From Gammaproteobacteria bacterium (lineage in GTDB: Bacteria > Pseudomonadota > Gammaproteobacteria > JAJFKO01), in NCBI GenBank assembly GCA_028284465.1, contig JANQRR010000014.1:1-64000 (forward strand): DNA of 64,000 nt, written 5' to 3'. The translations under genes were made by a program, and so were the position numbers. Every line of letters starts with the position of its first letter. Position 1 is the stretch's first letter. This document shows positions 8,925-18,208 of the stretch, piece by piece. The notes beneath the pieces are model-generated. The model did not search any database. It was not told where the DNA came from and saw nothing but the letters and a program-made list of their open reading frames with translations.

Positions 8925-10424
8925 CTACAGAGCAAGTTTGCCTGAATCGATCAATGCTGCAATTGCCGCGATATCATCAGCAAAAAAGTGATCCTCTTTA
9001 TAAAATGACACTTTCTCTCGTACCAATGAATAAGCTTTTTGCAACTGTGCCGAGCTTGGCGTTGATTGCCGGAGATCTAAACCTTGGCATGCAGCTAGTA
9101 ATTCTATAGCGATAATATTTTGCGTATTCTCATTCATTGCTTGCAAACGTCTAGCTGCATATGTTGCCATGCTAACGTGATCTTCTTGATTCGCTGAGGT
9201 TGGCAAACTATCAACGCTGGCTGGATGCGCTAACGATTTATTTTCGCTTGCAAGTGCCGCTGCGGTGACTTGCATATTCATAAACCCAGAATTGATGCCG
9301 TTATCATTGATCAAAAATGGTGGCAAACCACTAAAATTTGTATCATTTAATAATGCAATACGCCGCTCAGCAATACTGCCAATTTCTGCTATTGCTAATG
9401 CTAACGTATCAGCTGACATAGCGACTGGTTGCGCGTGAAAATTACCGCCACTAATCACAACTTTGTCTGCAGCAAACACCAAAGGATTATCAGTAACCGC
9501 ATGTACTTCACGTTGTAAAATCGATTTCACATATTGCATATGATCATAACACGCACCCATCACTTGTGGCTGACAGCGCAAACTATAAGGATCTTGAATG
9601 CATGGCTTTGCTGTTGCTGTTTGCTCTTGCTGATAACCATCTAATAATTCACGTAGTTTTTGCGCGACAAACTGTTGGCCTGCCTGATTACGCACTCGAT
9701 GAATACGTTCATCAAAACAAAGTGGCTGTCCATTAGCTGCCATAAAACTTAAACTGCCGGCAAGCAAGGCTGCATTAAAACATTTTTCTGCTGCAAATAA
9801 ACCAGCTAATGCTAACGCGGTTGATACTTGCGTACCATTCACTAATGCTATGCCTTCTTTTGGTGCCAGTTGTAACGGTGTCAACTTAGCAATCGCTAAT
9901 CCTTGCTTTGCCGATAAAATTTCACCTTTTACACGCACTTTGCCTTCGCCAATTAATACGCAAGCTAAATGTGATAATGGCGCTAAATCGCCTGAAGCAC
10001 CAACTGATCCTTTTTCTGGAATACATGGATACACTTGATGATTATACAATTGCAATAATGCTTCAACTAATTCCCAACGCACGCCAGAACAACCTTGTGC
10101 TAAACAAATAATTTTCAATGCTAAAGTCAATCGAACAATATCATCTGTTAATAACTTACCAACGCCTGTAGCATGCGAGAGTAACAAATGTCGTTGCAAC
10201 GTTATTAATTCATTTTTTTCAATTCGGGTATTTGCTAACAAACCAAAACCGGTATTCACTCCATAAATCGTTTCGCCGGTGGCAATCATGTCTTTTAATG
10301 TTTGATGCGCTGTTTTAACTTGTGTTTGTAATTGGGCAGACACTGCCAACTGAGTATCGTTATAAAAAATCTCCGCTAATTCTGTTAAGGATAGTCCCTT
10401 TGGTGTGATGGTCACTTGTTTCAT
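8925..10424 (-). CDS. hutH: histidine ammonia-lyase
   Basis: Cytoplasmic enzyme (499 aa, normal length) that removes ammonia from histidine to give urocanate, the first step of histidine breakdown. Ala143-Ser144-Gly145 within GSVGASGDLAPLSH is the triad that cyclises to the MIO cofactor. GAGGAG lies at ideal distance before the ATG. No hutU, hutI or hutG is nearby, so either the rest of the pathway is elsewhere or the enzyme works alone. Phenylalanine or tyrosine ammonia-lyases share the MIO fold, but the sequence reads as a typical HutH. Confidence 0.95.
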   Translation of the reverse strand: MKQVTITPKGLSLTELAEIFYNDTQLAVSAQLQTQVKTAHQTLKDMIATGETIYGVNTGFGLLANTRIEKNELITLQRHLLLSHATGVGKLLTDDIVRLTLALKIICLAQGCSGVRWELVEALLQLYNHQVYPCIPEKGSVGASGDLAPLSHLACVLIGEGKVRVKGEILSAKQGLAIAKLTPLQLAPKEGIALVNGTQVSTALALAGLFAAEKCFNAALLAGSLSFMAANGQPLCFDERIHRVRNQAGQQFVAQKLRELLDGYQQEQTATAKPCIQDPYSLRCQPQVMGACYDHMQYVKSILQREVHAVTDNPLVFAADKVVISGGNFHAQPVAMSADTLALAIAEIGSIAERRIALLNDTNFSGLPPFLINDNGINSGFMNMQVTAAALASENKSLAHPASVDSLPTSANQEDHVSMATYAARRLQAMNENTQNIIAIELLAACQGLDLRQSTPSSAQLQKAYSLVREKVSFYKEDHFFADDIAAIAALIDSGKLAL

Positions 10425-10453
10425 AATGTTTACTCCTCAATAATTTTGTTTTG

Positions 10454-10545
10454 TGTCATTGCGAGGAGTGTAACGACGAAGCAATCCAGAAAATTTTAAG
10501 TCAAGTTTTCTGGATTGCTTCGTCGTTACACTCCTCGCAATGACA
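10454..10545. repeat. dispersed repeat R2, copy a: perfect 40-bp inverted repeat
   Basis: Two perfectly complementary 40-bp arms (10454-10493 and 10506-10545) flank a 12-nt loop. Each arm contains the family core TGTCATTGCGAGGAG and CGAAGCAATCCAG. It lies between lspA and hutH on the minus strand and would form a very stable hairpin in their transcript. Six more full or half copies are in this window. Confidence 0.9.
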
Positions 10546-10564
10546 TTCCACATTATTCCTCATG

Positions 10565-11065
10565 CTATAACTTAGGTTTAGATTTATTCTTACTAAATAA
10601 AAAAATGATCACTAAAATAGCTGCACCAATGCAAATTGCACTATCTGCAACATTAAACACGGGCCAATAGTATTGGCTCACGTGAAATTGTAAGAAATCA
10701 ACAACGTAACCTAAATTAATTCGATCATATAAATTACCAAGCGCGCCACCAAGCACTAACGACAACCCAATCCCTGTCCAAATAAAATTAGGTGGCAAGT
10801 ATAGCAACCATGCAATGATCACGATGCTAACCACTACTGCAATTGCGACAAACAACCACAATTGCCAACCACCGCCACTATCCAATAAATTGAATGCTGC
10901 TCCGGTGTTGCTTAATAGTAATAAATTGAAAAAAGCCGTTACTTTAACTGGCAGTCCCCAAGTTAACTTTTGACGCACAAAATATTTAGTCGCTTGATCA
11001 ATGACGATCACTAGTAATGAGATGGTTAACCACCAAAGGTTTGAGAACCTTATATTTCTTTTCAT
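10565..11065 (-). CDS. lspA: lipoprotein signal peptidase (signal peptidase II)
   Basis: Inner-membrane aspartyl protease (166 aa) that cuts the signal peptide from prolipoproteins after the cysteine is lipidated. Four membrane segments and the family motifs are present: IDQATK near 22-27, SNTGAAF near 52-58, GNLYDR near 110-115. The catalytic aspartates are Asp123 in VVDF and Asp141 in NVADS. In many gammaproteobacteria lspA directly follows ileS; here ileS ends about 11 kb away and another gene occupies that place. Confidence 0.95.
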   Translation of the reverse strand: MKRNIRFSNLWWLTISLLVIVIDQATKYFVRQKLTWGLPVKVTAFFNLLLLSNTGAAFNLLDSGGGWQLWLFVAIAVVVSIVIIAWLLYLPPNFIWTGIGLSLVLGGALGNLYDRINLGYVVDFLQFHVSQYYWPVFNVADSAICIGAAILVIIFLFSKNKSKPKL

Positions 11066-11147
11066 ATTGTTTGCTCATCATGGAAGAAAATTCCAGGATG
11101 AACTATAACACAAAAATCTGCGATTATAGTTTGCTCAAAAAGAAGGC

Positions 11148-11244
11148 TGGATTCCACGGTCAAGCCGCAGGATGACGAATTATCAAACTCAGCATGACTA
11201 CGACAAAGCCGCCAGATAGCTAGGGCAAAGCTACGGAATGACAA
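11148..11244. repeat. dispersed repeat R1, copy b, with decayed tandem units
   Basis: 11148-11177 is an R1 unit beginning TGGATTCCACGGTCAAG. It is followed by two further degraded units ending near 11244 (CAAAGCCGCCAGATAGC and CAAAGCTACGGAATGACA). It fills most of the space between lspA and the suf regulator promoter. Confidence 0.6.
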
Positions 11245-11264
11245 ATAATTCACAAAAACAACCA

Positions 11265-11292
11265 TTGACAATTAGTACTATACTAGTACTAT
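11265..11292 (+). promoter_or_regulatory. suf operon promoter with twin palindromes
   Basis: A perfect -35 TTGACA (11265-11270) and a -10 TACTAT (11287-11292) are 16 bp apart. Two copies of the palindrome TAGTACTA (11273-11280 and 11284-11291) begin 11 bp apart, filling the spacer and the -10. This is a likely operator for the Rrf2 regulator encoded next, and differs from the E. coli IscR consensus. Confidence 0.6.
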
Positions 11293-11320
11293 ATAGAACA
11301 CTTTTTTGAGGATCAGCAAA

Positions 11321-11806
11321 ATGTTACGGATCAGCAAATTAACCGATTATAGCACTGTGATCATGCACCAATTGGCGCTAGCGCCGGATCGCTTATATAG
11401 CGCTAATGAACTGGCGGAAAAGACTCGTTTAAGCCCACCAACGGTTAGTAAGATATTGAAAATATTACAAGATTCCCAGCTGGTCGATTCAATGCGTGGC
11501 GCTCATGGCGGCTATCAATTAGCTCGCCCTGCAAATGAGATCAGCGTCACGGAGATCATCCGCGCGATGGAAGGCCATTTAGCGCTCACTGAGTGTAGCG
11601 TCCGCCAAGGCATTTGCACTCAAGAGAATTCTTGCATGATCAAGCATAATTGGCAGCTGATCAATCGAATTATTTTAGCGGCGCTGGAAAGCATTAGTCT
11701 CGCAGATATGACTAAACCATTAACAACGCATGCACTGTTTAATGATGGCATCCAGCTAACGAAGTATTTAAATATCATTGAGGATCGGGATAATCCTCCA
11801 CATTAG
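11321..11806 (+). CDS. sufR: Rrf2-family Fe-S regulator of the suf operon
   Basis: IscR-like transcription regulator (161 aa) with an N-terminal winged helix-turn-helix (LSPPTVSKILKILQ near 37-50). Three cysteines, Cys92, Cys99 and Cys105, lie where IscR binds its [2Fe-2S] cluster. It matches the SUF-associated Rrf2 regulators found as first gene of suf operons in several gammaproteobacteria. It probably represses the operon when clusters are plentiful. The ATG at 11321 has GAGG nine bases upstream; an in-frame TTG at 11306 is less likely. The symbol follows operon position; cyanobacterial SufR is a different family. Confidence 0.88.
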   Translation: MLRISKLTDYSTVIMHQLALAPDRLYSANELAEKTRLSPPTVSKILKILQDSQLVDSMRGAHGGYQLARPANEISVTEIIRAMEGHLALTECSVRQGICTQENSCMIKHNWQLINRIILAALESISLADMTKPLTTHALFNDGIQLTKYLNIIEDRDNPPH

Positions 11807-11838
11807 AGGATAAGTGATTTGTGGGGAACATAACGACA

Positions 11839-11876
11839 TTCTGGATTGCTTCGTCGTTTTACTCCTCGCAATGACA
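11839..11876. repeat. dispersed repeat R2, copy b (single arm)
   Basis: One arm of R2 (TTCTGGATTGCTTCG ... CCTCGCAATGACA) lies between sufR and sufB. The partner arm is absent, so it cannot form the long hairpin. Confidence 0.7.
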
Positions 11877-11905
11877 AAAGTTGAAATTAACTTAGGTATT
11901 TTGAG

Positions 11906-13348
11906 ATGAGCAGTAAAACTATCGACAAAATCGTCAATCGCGAATACGAACATGGCTTTGTCACCGACATTGAAACAGACACTGTTGCGCCGGGGCTATC
12001 AGAAGACGTGATCCGCATGATTTCGGCCAAAAAAAATGAACCGGAATTCATGCTCGAATGGCGTTTGCGCGCATTTCGTCATTGGTTAACTATGACTGAA
12101 CCACAATGGTCATCAGTCACTCATCCACCGATTGATTATCAAAAAATTAGTTATTATTCAGCTCCGAAAAGCGATAAAGATCGGCCCAAGAGTTTAGACG
12201 AAGTTGATCCAAAACTTATTGAGACTTACAACAAACTAGGCATCCCATTATACGAACAACAAAAACTAGCGGGTGTTGCAGTTGATGCAGTGTTTGATAG
12301 TGTCTCGGTGGCAACAACATTTAAAGAAAAACTCGCTGAAGCCGGTGTGATCTTTTGTTCATTTTCTGAAGCCGTGCAAAATCATCCAGAACTTGTGAAA
12401 AAATATTTAGGCTCTGTCGTGCCTTATCGCGATAACTTTTTTGCAACTTTAAACTCTGCAGTTTTTACTGATGGTTCTTTTTGTTATATCCCTAAAGGCG
12501 TACGTTGCCCGTTAGAATTATCGACCTATTTCCGTATTAATGCTGCTAACACCGGACAATTTGAACGAACTTTAATAATTGCCGAAGAAGGTAGTTATGT
12601 CAGTTATTTAGAAGGCTGTACCGCACCGATGCGTGATGAAAACCAATTACATGCAGCTGTGGTTGAATTAGTTGCGTTAAAAGATGCTGAAATTAAATAT
12701 TCAACGGTACAAAACTGGTACCCCGGTGATGAACACGGTAAAGGTGGTATTTATAATTTTGTAACTAAGCGTGGTGCTTGTCGTGATGCTAATGCAAAAA
12801 TTTCTTGGACCCAAATTGAAACTGGTTCGGCGATCACTTGGAAATACCCAAGCGTTATTTTACAAGGTGATAATAGTGTCGGTGAATTTTATTCGGTAGC
12901 GTTAACTAATAATCGTCAACAAGCCGATACCGGCACCAAGATGATCCATCTGGGTAAGAACACACGCAGCACTATTATTTCTAAAGGTATTTCTGCCGGC
13001 AAAGGTCATAATGCGTATCGTGGATTAGTGCGGGTTGGGCCAGCGGCAACAAATGCGCGTAATTATACTCAATGTGATTCATTATTATTAAGCGATCATT
13101 GTAGCGCACACACGTTTCCTTATATTGAAGTAAAAAATCCAACGGCTAAAGTCGAACATGAAGCATCAACGTCTAAGATCAGTGATGATCAATTATTTTA
13201 TTGTCGTCAACGTGGGATCTCGGCTGAAGATGCAGTATCAATGATTGTTAATGGATTTTGTAAACAAGTATTTCGTGAACTACCGATGGAATTTGCTGTT
13301 GAAGCACAGAAACTCATGGAAGTGAGTTTAGAAGGTGCTGTCGGCTAA
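11906..13348 (+). CDS. sufB: Fe-S cluster assembly scaffold SufB
   Basis: SufB (480 aa) is the scaffold subunit of the SufBC2D complex on which new Fe-S clusters are built in the cytoplasm. The protein is full length with the conserved C-terminal region ([21 protein letters not shown], read as two parts near 390-410), which holds the conserved cysteine and histidine. The downstream order sufC-D-S-U-A-T confirms the role. R2 fragments lie on both sides, in the gaps to sufR and sufC, without interrupting the frame. Confidence 0.96.
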   Translation: MSSKTIDKIVNREYEHGFVTDIETDTVAPGLSEDVIRMISAKKNEPEFMLEWRLRAFRHWLTMTEPQWSSVTHPPIDYQKISYYSAPKSDKDRPKSLDEVDPKLIETYNKLGIPLYEQQKLAGVAVDAVFDSVSVATTFKEKLAEAGVIFCSFSEAVQNHPELVKKYLGSVVPYRDNFFATLNSAVFTDGSFCYIPKGVRCPLELSTYFRINAANTGQFERTLIIAEEGSYVSYLEGCTAPMRDENQLHAAVVELVALKDAEIKYSTVQNWYPGDEHGKGGIYNFVTKRGACRDANAKISWTQIETGSAITWKYPSVILQGDNSVGEFYSVALTNNRQQADTGTKMIHLGKNTRSTIISKGISAGKGHNAYRGLVRVGPAATNARNYTQCDSLLLSDHCSAHTFPYIEVKNPTAKVEHEASTSKISDDQLFYCRQRGISAEDAVSMIVNGFCKQVFRELPMEFAVEAQKLMEVSLEGAVG

Positions 13349-13365
13349 TGATATACGTTATACAA

Positions 13366-13445
13366 CGTCATTGCGAGGAACGCCAGTGACGAAGCAATCT
13401 TAGTAGAAATTCACTGGATTGCTCAATACAGCCTTGGGACAATGC
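13366..13445. repeat. dispersed repeat R2, copy c (decayed)
   Basis: The left arm (CGTCATTGCGAGGAACG ... GAAGCAATCT) is well kept and the right arm (CACTGGATTGCTCAATAC ...) has degraded. It fills the sufB-sufC gap inside the operon. Confidence 0.7.
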
Positions 13446-13476
13446 TAAAGTAAGATATTTTAAAAGGTGATTAAGA

Positions 13477-14220
13477 ATGTTAACAATTGAAAATTTACAT
13501 GTGACCGTAGAAGATAAAGCTATTTTGCGCGGGATTAATTTACAAATCAATCCGGGTGAAGTGCACGCTATCATGGGACCAAATGGCTCTGGCAAAAGTA
13601 CTTTGGCAAATATCTTAACTGGACGTGACGGTTACAACATTACTGCAGGTAAAATAATGTTTGATGGCAAACCATTAGCAGACATGGCGCCTGAAGACAG
13701 AGCTCGAGCCGGTATTTTTCTCGCGCTGCAATATCCCGTAGAAATCCCTGGTGTCACCAATATTTACTTTTTAAAAACAGCAGTTAATGAGATCCGTAAA
13801 ACCCAAGGCTTAGCAGAACTTGACGCAATGGATTTCATGACCTTAGTTAAAGCTAAAATGCAACAATTAAAAATTAAAGATGAAATGTTATACCGTGCAA
13901 TTAACGAAGGTTTTTCTGGCGGTGAAAAGAAGCGTAATGAAATTCTACAAATGATGTTGTTAGAACCTAAACTCGCAATCATGGATGAAACCGATTCTGG
14001 TTTAGACATTGATGCACTGCAAATTATCTCTGAAGGTGTCAATGCATTGCGTGATAGCAAACGATCATTTTTGTTAATTACACACTATCAACGCTTATTA
14101 AATTATATTGTACCAGATCATGTGCATGTGTTAGCGCATGGCAAAATTGTCAAATCAGGTGGACGAGAATTGGCAGAATATTTGGAAAAAGTTGGTTATG
14201 AACAGATTGAGGCAGCATAA
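13477..14220 (+). CDS. sufC: Fe-S assembly ATPase SufC
   Basis: ABC-type ATPase (247 aa) that powers conformational change in SufBC2D; it is soluble and has no transport role. Walker A GPNGSGKST is at 34-42, the ABC signature FSGGEKKR near 147-154, and Walker B LAIMDE near 167-172. SufD begins on the last base of its stop codon, so the two are translationally coupled. Confidence 0.96.
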   Translation: MLTIENLHVTVEDKAILRGINLQINPGEVHAIMGPNGSGKSTLANILTGRDGYNITAGKIMFDGKPLADMAPEDRARAGIFLALQYPVEIPGVTNIYFLKTAVNEIRKTQGLAELDAMDFMTLVKAKMQQLKIKDEMLYRAINEGFSGGEKKRNEILQMMLLEPKLAIMDETDSGLDIDALQIISEGVNALRDSKRSFLLITHYQRLLNYIVPDHVHVLAHGKIVKSGGRELAEYLEKVGYEQIEAA

Positions 14221-15530
14221 TGACGACGATAAGTGATCCGGTAACTCAATACCAACAAGTTTATGATCAGGCACGTACTAGTTTGCCTGGCAAAGATCTT
14301 AATTGGCTCACAAAATTGCGTGATCAAGCTTATGAAAGCTTTGCTACGCAAGGTTTTCCACATCGTAAAGTTGAAAATTGGAAATATACGAATGTCAATA
14401 ACCTTGGGCAACAAGCTTTTACACCGGCTATTGCAATTGGCACTGTAAACACTGAACTGTTAGCTACAGCTCAGATCCCTGATCTTGATTGTTACCAAAT
14501 TGTGTTAGTTAATGGTTTGTTTGCAGAGCAATACAGTCAATTATCAGGTTTGCCTGCAGGAATTATCATTACTAGTTTGTCAAATGCTCTCACAGATCAT
14601 ACTGAAATTGTGCGCACTCATTTAAACAAACAACTTACTTATCAAGGCCAGCCGTTTGCAGCACTAAATACTATGTTTTTACGTGATGGTGTATTTTGTT
14701 ATTTTGATAACAATAGTGTGCTTGATAAACCATTACATATTATTCATCTTGCCACAGGTGACCGACAAAACGTCATGAGTTTCCCGCGACACTTGATCGT
14801 GGCTGGCGAACATAGTCAAGCAACTCTAATTGAAAGTTATCATGGCGATAAAGATCAACTGTATTTTAATGATTGTTTGACTGAGATTCACTTACATGAT
14901 CACAGTCAGTTAACACACTATTCATTAATTGAAGCAAGCCAAGCAGCCTATCATATTGCTGCCTTGCATGCATGGCAGCAACAACATAGTCGCTTACAGG
15001 CTTACAATTTTGCATTAAGCGGTAAATTAATTCGTAATGACACTCGCGCTTATCTGATTGGTACACATACACAATGTCATTTTAATGGCTTTTATCGTGT
15101 TAGATCCGATCAGCATATTGATAATCATTTATTAACCGATCACCAACAACCGCATGGCACGAGCACGCAGACTTATAAAGGCATTCTTGATGGCAATGGT
15201 CACGGTGTATTTAACGGTACAGTAATTGTTGCTGAAGATGCCCAAAAATCTAAGACGCAACAATTAAATAAAAATTTATTGTTATCGCCTACAGCACAGA
15301 TCAATACCAAACCGGAATTACAAATTTTTGCCGATGATGTGCAATGTACGCATGGCGCTACAGTAGGCCAATTGGACGACAAAGCATTATTTTATTTACG
15401 CTCTCGTGGGATCAGTGAAGCAATGGCACGTAGAATATTAAATTATGCATTTATGAGCGATATTATTGATAACGTTGAACTTGAACCGATCAAAATAAAA
15501 CTAAAACGTGATTTAAAAGGATCAATATAA
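14220..15530 (+). CDS. sufD: Fe-S assembly protein SufD
   Basis: SufD (436 aa) is the SufB paralogue that forms the SufB-SufD heterodimer and helps iron entry. It shares the C-terminal beta-helix seen in SufB, with THGATVGQLDDKALFYLRSRG near 379-399 as the family signature. It overlaps sufC by one base and is followed two bases later by sufS. Confidence 0.95.
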   Translation: MTTISDPVTQYQQVYDQARTSLPGKDLNWLTKLRDQAYESFATQGFPHRKVENWKYTNVNNLGQQAFTPAIAIGTVNTELLATAQIPDLDCYQIVLVNGLFAEQYSQLSGLPAGIIITSLSNALTDHTEIVRTHLNKQLTYQGQPFAALNTMFLRDGVFCYFDNNSVLDKPLHIIHLATGDRQNVMSFPRHLIVAGEHSQATLIESYHGDKDQLYFNDCLTEIHLHDHSQLTHYSLIEASQAAYHIAALHAWQQQHSRLQAYNFALSGKLIRNDTRAYLIGTHTQCHFNGFYRVRSDQHIDNHLLTDHQQPHGTSTQTYKGILDGNGHGVFNGTVIVAEDAQKSKTQQLNKNLLLSPTAQINTKPELQIFADDVQCTHGATVGQLDDKALFYLRSRGISEAMARRILNYAFMSDIIDNVELEPIKIKLKRDLKGSI

Positions 15531-15532
15531 GT

Positions 15533-16756
15533 ATGGTTAATTATGACATTGACAAAATTCGTGCAGACTTTCCCGTGCTGCAACAACAAGTGCACGGCCA
15601 CCCACTAGTGTATCTTGATAATGCTGCCACCACGCAAAAGCCACAAACTGTAATTGATACTCTAGTCGCTTATTATTCGCAAGATAATGCTAATGTGCAT
15701 CGTGGCGTTCATGCGTTAAGTGAACGCGCTACGGCGAATTACGAAGCAGCGCGCGCTAAGGTCCAGCAATTTATTCATGCCAAAGATCCTAGTGAAATCG
15801 TCTTTGTGCGCGGTGCATCCGAAGCAATTAATTTAGTAGCTAATAGTTATGGCCAAGCGCATATTCGTGCTGGCGATGAAATTATTATTACTCACATGGA
15901 ACATCATTCTAATATTGTGCCCTGGCAATTATTATGTGAACGTACCGGTGCAAATTTGAAAATTGCACCGATTAATGATGCCGCTGAAGTTGATTTGGAT
16001 GCTTATACACAACTATTTTCTGCCAACACTAAATTGGTCGCTTGCGCTCACATCTCCAATGCACTCGGCACGATCAATCCAATTAAAACAATGATCCAAA
16101 TTGCACACGATCATAATGTACCAGTGTTAATTGATGGCGCACAAGCAGCACCGCATACTCACATTGACGTGCAAGCATTAGATTGCGACTTTTATGCGTT
16201 ATCCGCCCATAAAATGTATGGTCCAACAGGTATTGGTGCGCTTTACGCTAAAGCTGAATTACTCGATGCCATGCCACCGTATCAAGGCGGCGGTGAAATG
16301 ATCACGCAAGTAACGTTTGCTAAAACTACATATAATAAAATTCCTTTTAAATTTGAAGCAGGCACCCCAAACATCGCTGGTGCAATTGGCTTTGGTGCAG
16401 CGATAGATTATTTAAATCGCATTGGACTTACTAACATTGCTGCCCATGAACATGAATTACTAAACTATGCCACTAATGCGGTAAACCGTATTCCAGGGTT
16501 AAAAATTATTGGCACAGCGAAAGATAAAATCGGTGTATTATCATTCACCTTGGAAGAAGCGCATCCGCACGATATCGGTACGGTGTTAGATCGCCAAGGC
16601 ATTGCTATTCGTGCTGGACACCATTGTGCAATGCCGGTTATGGAACGCTTTAATGTACCAGCAACAGCACGAGCATCGTTTGGACTTTATAATACGTTTG
16701 CAGAAATTGATAAGCTAGTTGCGGCACTTGAAGATGTTAGGAGTTTATTCGCATGA
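15533..16756 (+). CDS. sufS: cysteine desulfurase SufS
   Basis: PLP enzyme (407 aa) that takes sulfur from cysteine as an enzyme-bound persulfide and supplies it for Fe-S clusters. Lys227 in SAHKMYG forms the Schiff base with PLP, and Cys365 in RAGHHCAMP is the persulfide cysteine of the group II (SufS/CsdA) type. It overlaps sufU by 4 bp. No sufE is present; SufU is the likely sulfur acceptor. Confidence 0.95.
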   Translation: MVNYDIDKIRADFPVLQQQVHGHPLVYLDNAATTQKPQTVIDTLVAYYSQDNANVHRGVHALSERATANYEAARAKVQQFIHAKDPSEIVFVRGASEAINLVANSYGQAHIRAGDEIIITHMEHHSNIVPWQLLCERTGANLKIAPINDAAEVDLDAYTQLFSANTKLVACAHISNALGTINPIKTMIQIAHDHNVPVLIDGAQAAPHTHIDVQALDCDFYALSAHKMYGPTGIGALYAKAELLDAMPPYQGGGEMITQVTFAKTTYNKIPFKFEAGTPNIAGAIGFGAAIDYLNRIGLTNIAAHEHELLNYATNAVNRIPGLKIIGTAKDKIGVLSFTLEEAHPHDIGTVLDRQGIAIRAGHHCAMPVMERFNVPATARASFGLYNTFAEIDKLVAALEDVRSLFA

Positions 16757-17205
16757 ACCCAGAACTGCGTGAATTATATCAACAAGTCATAATCGATCAC
16801 GGTAAGCGCCCGCGTAACTTTTGTAAATTAGACGCAGCGGATCGAGTGATGGACGGCTATAACCCGTTGTGTGGTGACAAACTTACGCTGTATTTAAAAA
16901 TCGATGCTGGAATTATTAAAGATGTTACTTTCCAAGGCTCTGGTTGCGCTATCTCCATGGCATCAGCATCGCTGATGAGTGAACATTTAAAGGGTAAAAC
17001 TGTAGAAGAAGCTGAAAACATCTTTAATTCATTTCACGCGTTAGTGACTGAAGATAATGCTAAAGCGAAAGATCAACAACTCGGCAAATTGACTATTCTC
17101 GCTGGCGTTAAAGAATTTCCGGTAAGAGTTAAATGCGCAACGCTTGCTTGGCACACCTTAGTCGGTGCACTGGCTGGTAAACAAGAGCCGGTGTCGACTG
17201 AATAG
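16753..17205 (+). CDS. sufU: SufU-type sulfur transfer/scaffold protein
   Basis: NifU-N/IscU-fold protein (150 aa). Cys40, Asp42, Cys65 and Cys128 are the conserved zinc- and sulfur-handling residues. In Gram-positive bacteria SufU accepts the persulfide from SufS through a bound zinc. Its position just after sufS without sufE supports that function. It could alternatively act as an IscU-like scaffold. Confidence 0.9.
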   Translation: MNPELRELYQQVIIDHGKRPRNFCKLDAADRVMDGYNPLCGDKLTLYLKIDAGIIKDVTFQGSGCAISMASASLMSEHLKGKTVEEAENIFNSFHALVTEDNAKAKDQQLGKLTILAGVKEFPVRVKCATLAWHTLVGALAGKQEPVSTE

Positions 17206-17217
17206 GAGGAGAATACT

Positions 17218-17607
17218 ATGACGACAACAGCGCCACAACAACCACAAATTTATGATCCCAAAGCTGCAGCATTAAAACCTGTTACTTCGACACCCGCTGC
17301 TGCTGCACATATTCAACGTGAAATTAAAAAACGTGGTGCGGGAATTGGTATGCGTTTACAAGTCAAAAAATCTGGCTGTTCTGGTTGGATGTATGCACTT
17401 GATATTATTGATACCAGTAATGATGATGATTATAAATTCCCGATCAGCGATGATTTAGCCGTCTATGTTGATCCAGAAAGTTATGCCTTTGTGAAAGGTA
17501 CGCAATTAGATTTCGTGCAACAAGGCTTAAATAAAGTGTTTGTGTTTAACAATCCCAACGCTTCTAATGCTTGTGGTTGTGGGGAAAGTTTTACAATTAA
17601 AGAGTGA
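17218..17607 (+). CDS. sufA: A-type Fe-S carrier SufA/IscA-like
   Basis: HesB/IscA-family protein (129 aa) that carries Fe-S clusters to target enzymes. The three conserved cysteines are Cys54 (SGCSG) and Cys119/Cys121 (NACGCGESF). An extra N-terminal tail of about 20 residues is rich in Thr, Gln and Pro. AGGAGGAG ends close before the ATG and gives strong translation. Confidence 0.92.
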   Translation: MTTTAPQQPQIYDPKAAALKPVTSTPAAAAHIQREIKKRGAGIGMRLQVKKSGCSGWMYALDIIDTSNDDDYKFPISDDLAVYVDPESYAFVKGTQLDFVQQGLNKVFVFNNPNASNACGCGESFTIKE

Positions 17608-17614
17608 TTGATAT

Positions 17615-18193
17615 ATGGAACCTACGACAAATCAAAAATCACAGCCAAACCTTGGCCCAGAAAAGCGTAAATTAAATCGCGATTGCCCTGGTGTGTTAAT
17701 TCCAGCAGGCACGCCAGTGATGTTGCCTAAAGACACTGAAATAGTCATCACTCAAGCACTTGGCGGTAGCTACACAGTTAACGTCTTTGGTAACTTAGTA
17801 CGGATCAATCATCAAGATGCTGATGCATTAGGTGAAGAAGTTGTATTACATAATGCGATTGAATTAAAGCCTGGTGAAAAACTCACGAAAGAACATGTGC
17901 TAGAGCAATTATCCACATGTTACGATCCTGAAATCCCCGTTAATATTGTTGATCTCGGTTTAATTTATGAATGCGATGTTAACGAGATTAAAGAAAATGA
18001 GTATCACATTAATATCAAAATGACTTTAACTGCCCCTGGCTGTGGGATCGGCCCCTTTCTCATTGATGAAATTGAACATAAAACTAGAGCGTTGCCTGGT
18101 GTTAGCGATGTTAAAGTCGAATTAGTCTTTGATCCACCTTGGAGTCAAGATATGATGTCGGAAGCTGCGAAACTACAACTTGGGCTGATCTAA
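17615..18193 (+). CDS. sufT: SufT, DUF59/MIP18-type Fe-S maturation protein
   Basis: The 192-aa protein has an N-terminal SufT-specific region and a C-terminal DUF59 (MIP18) domain. YDPEIPVNIVDLGLIY (near 107-122) and TAPGCGIGPFL (near 140-150, with the conserved Cys) are diagnostic. SufT helps mature Fe-S proteins under high demand in other bacteria. It is the last gene of the suf operon, eight bases after sufA. Confidence 0.92.
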   Translation: MEPTTNQKSQPNLGPEKRKLNRDCPGVLIPAGTPVMLPKDTEIVITQALGGSYTVNVFGNLVRINHQDADALGEEVVLHNAIELKPGEKLTKEHVLEQLSTCYDPEIPVNIVDLGLIYECDVNEIKENEYHINIKMTLTAPGCGIGPFLIDEIEHKTRALPGVSDVKVELVFDPPWSQDMMSEAAKLQLGLI

Positions 18194-18208
18194 ATTTGAT
18201 GAAGCTGC

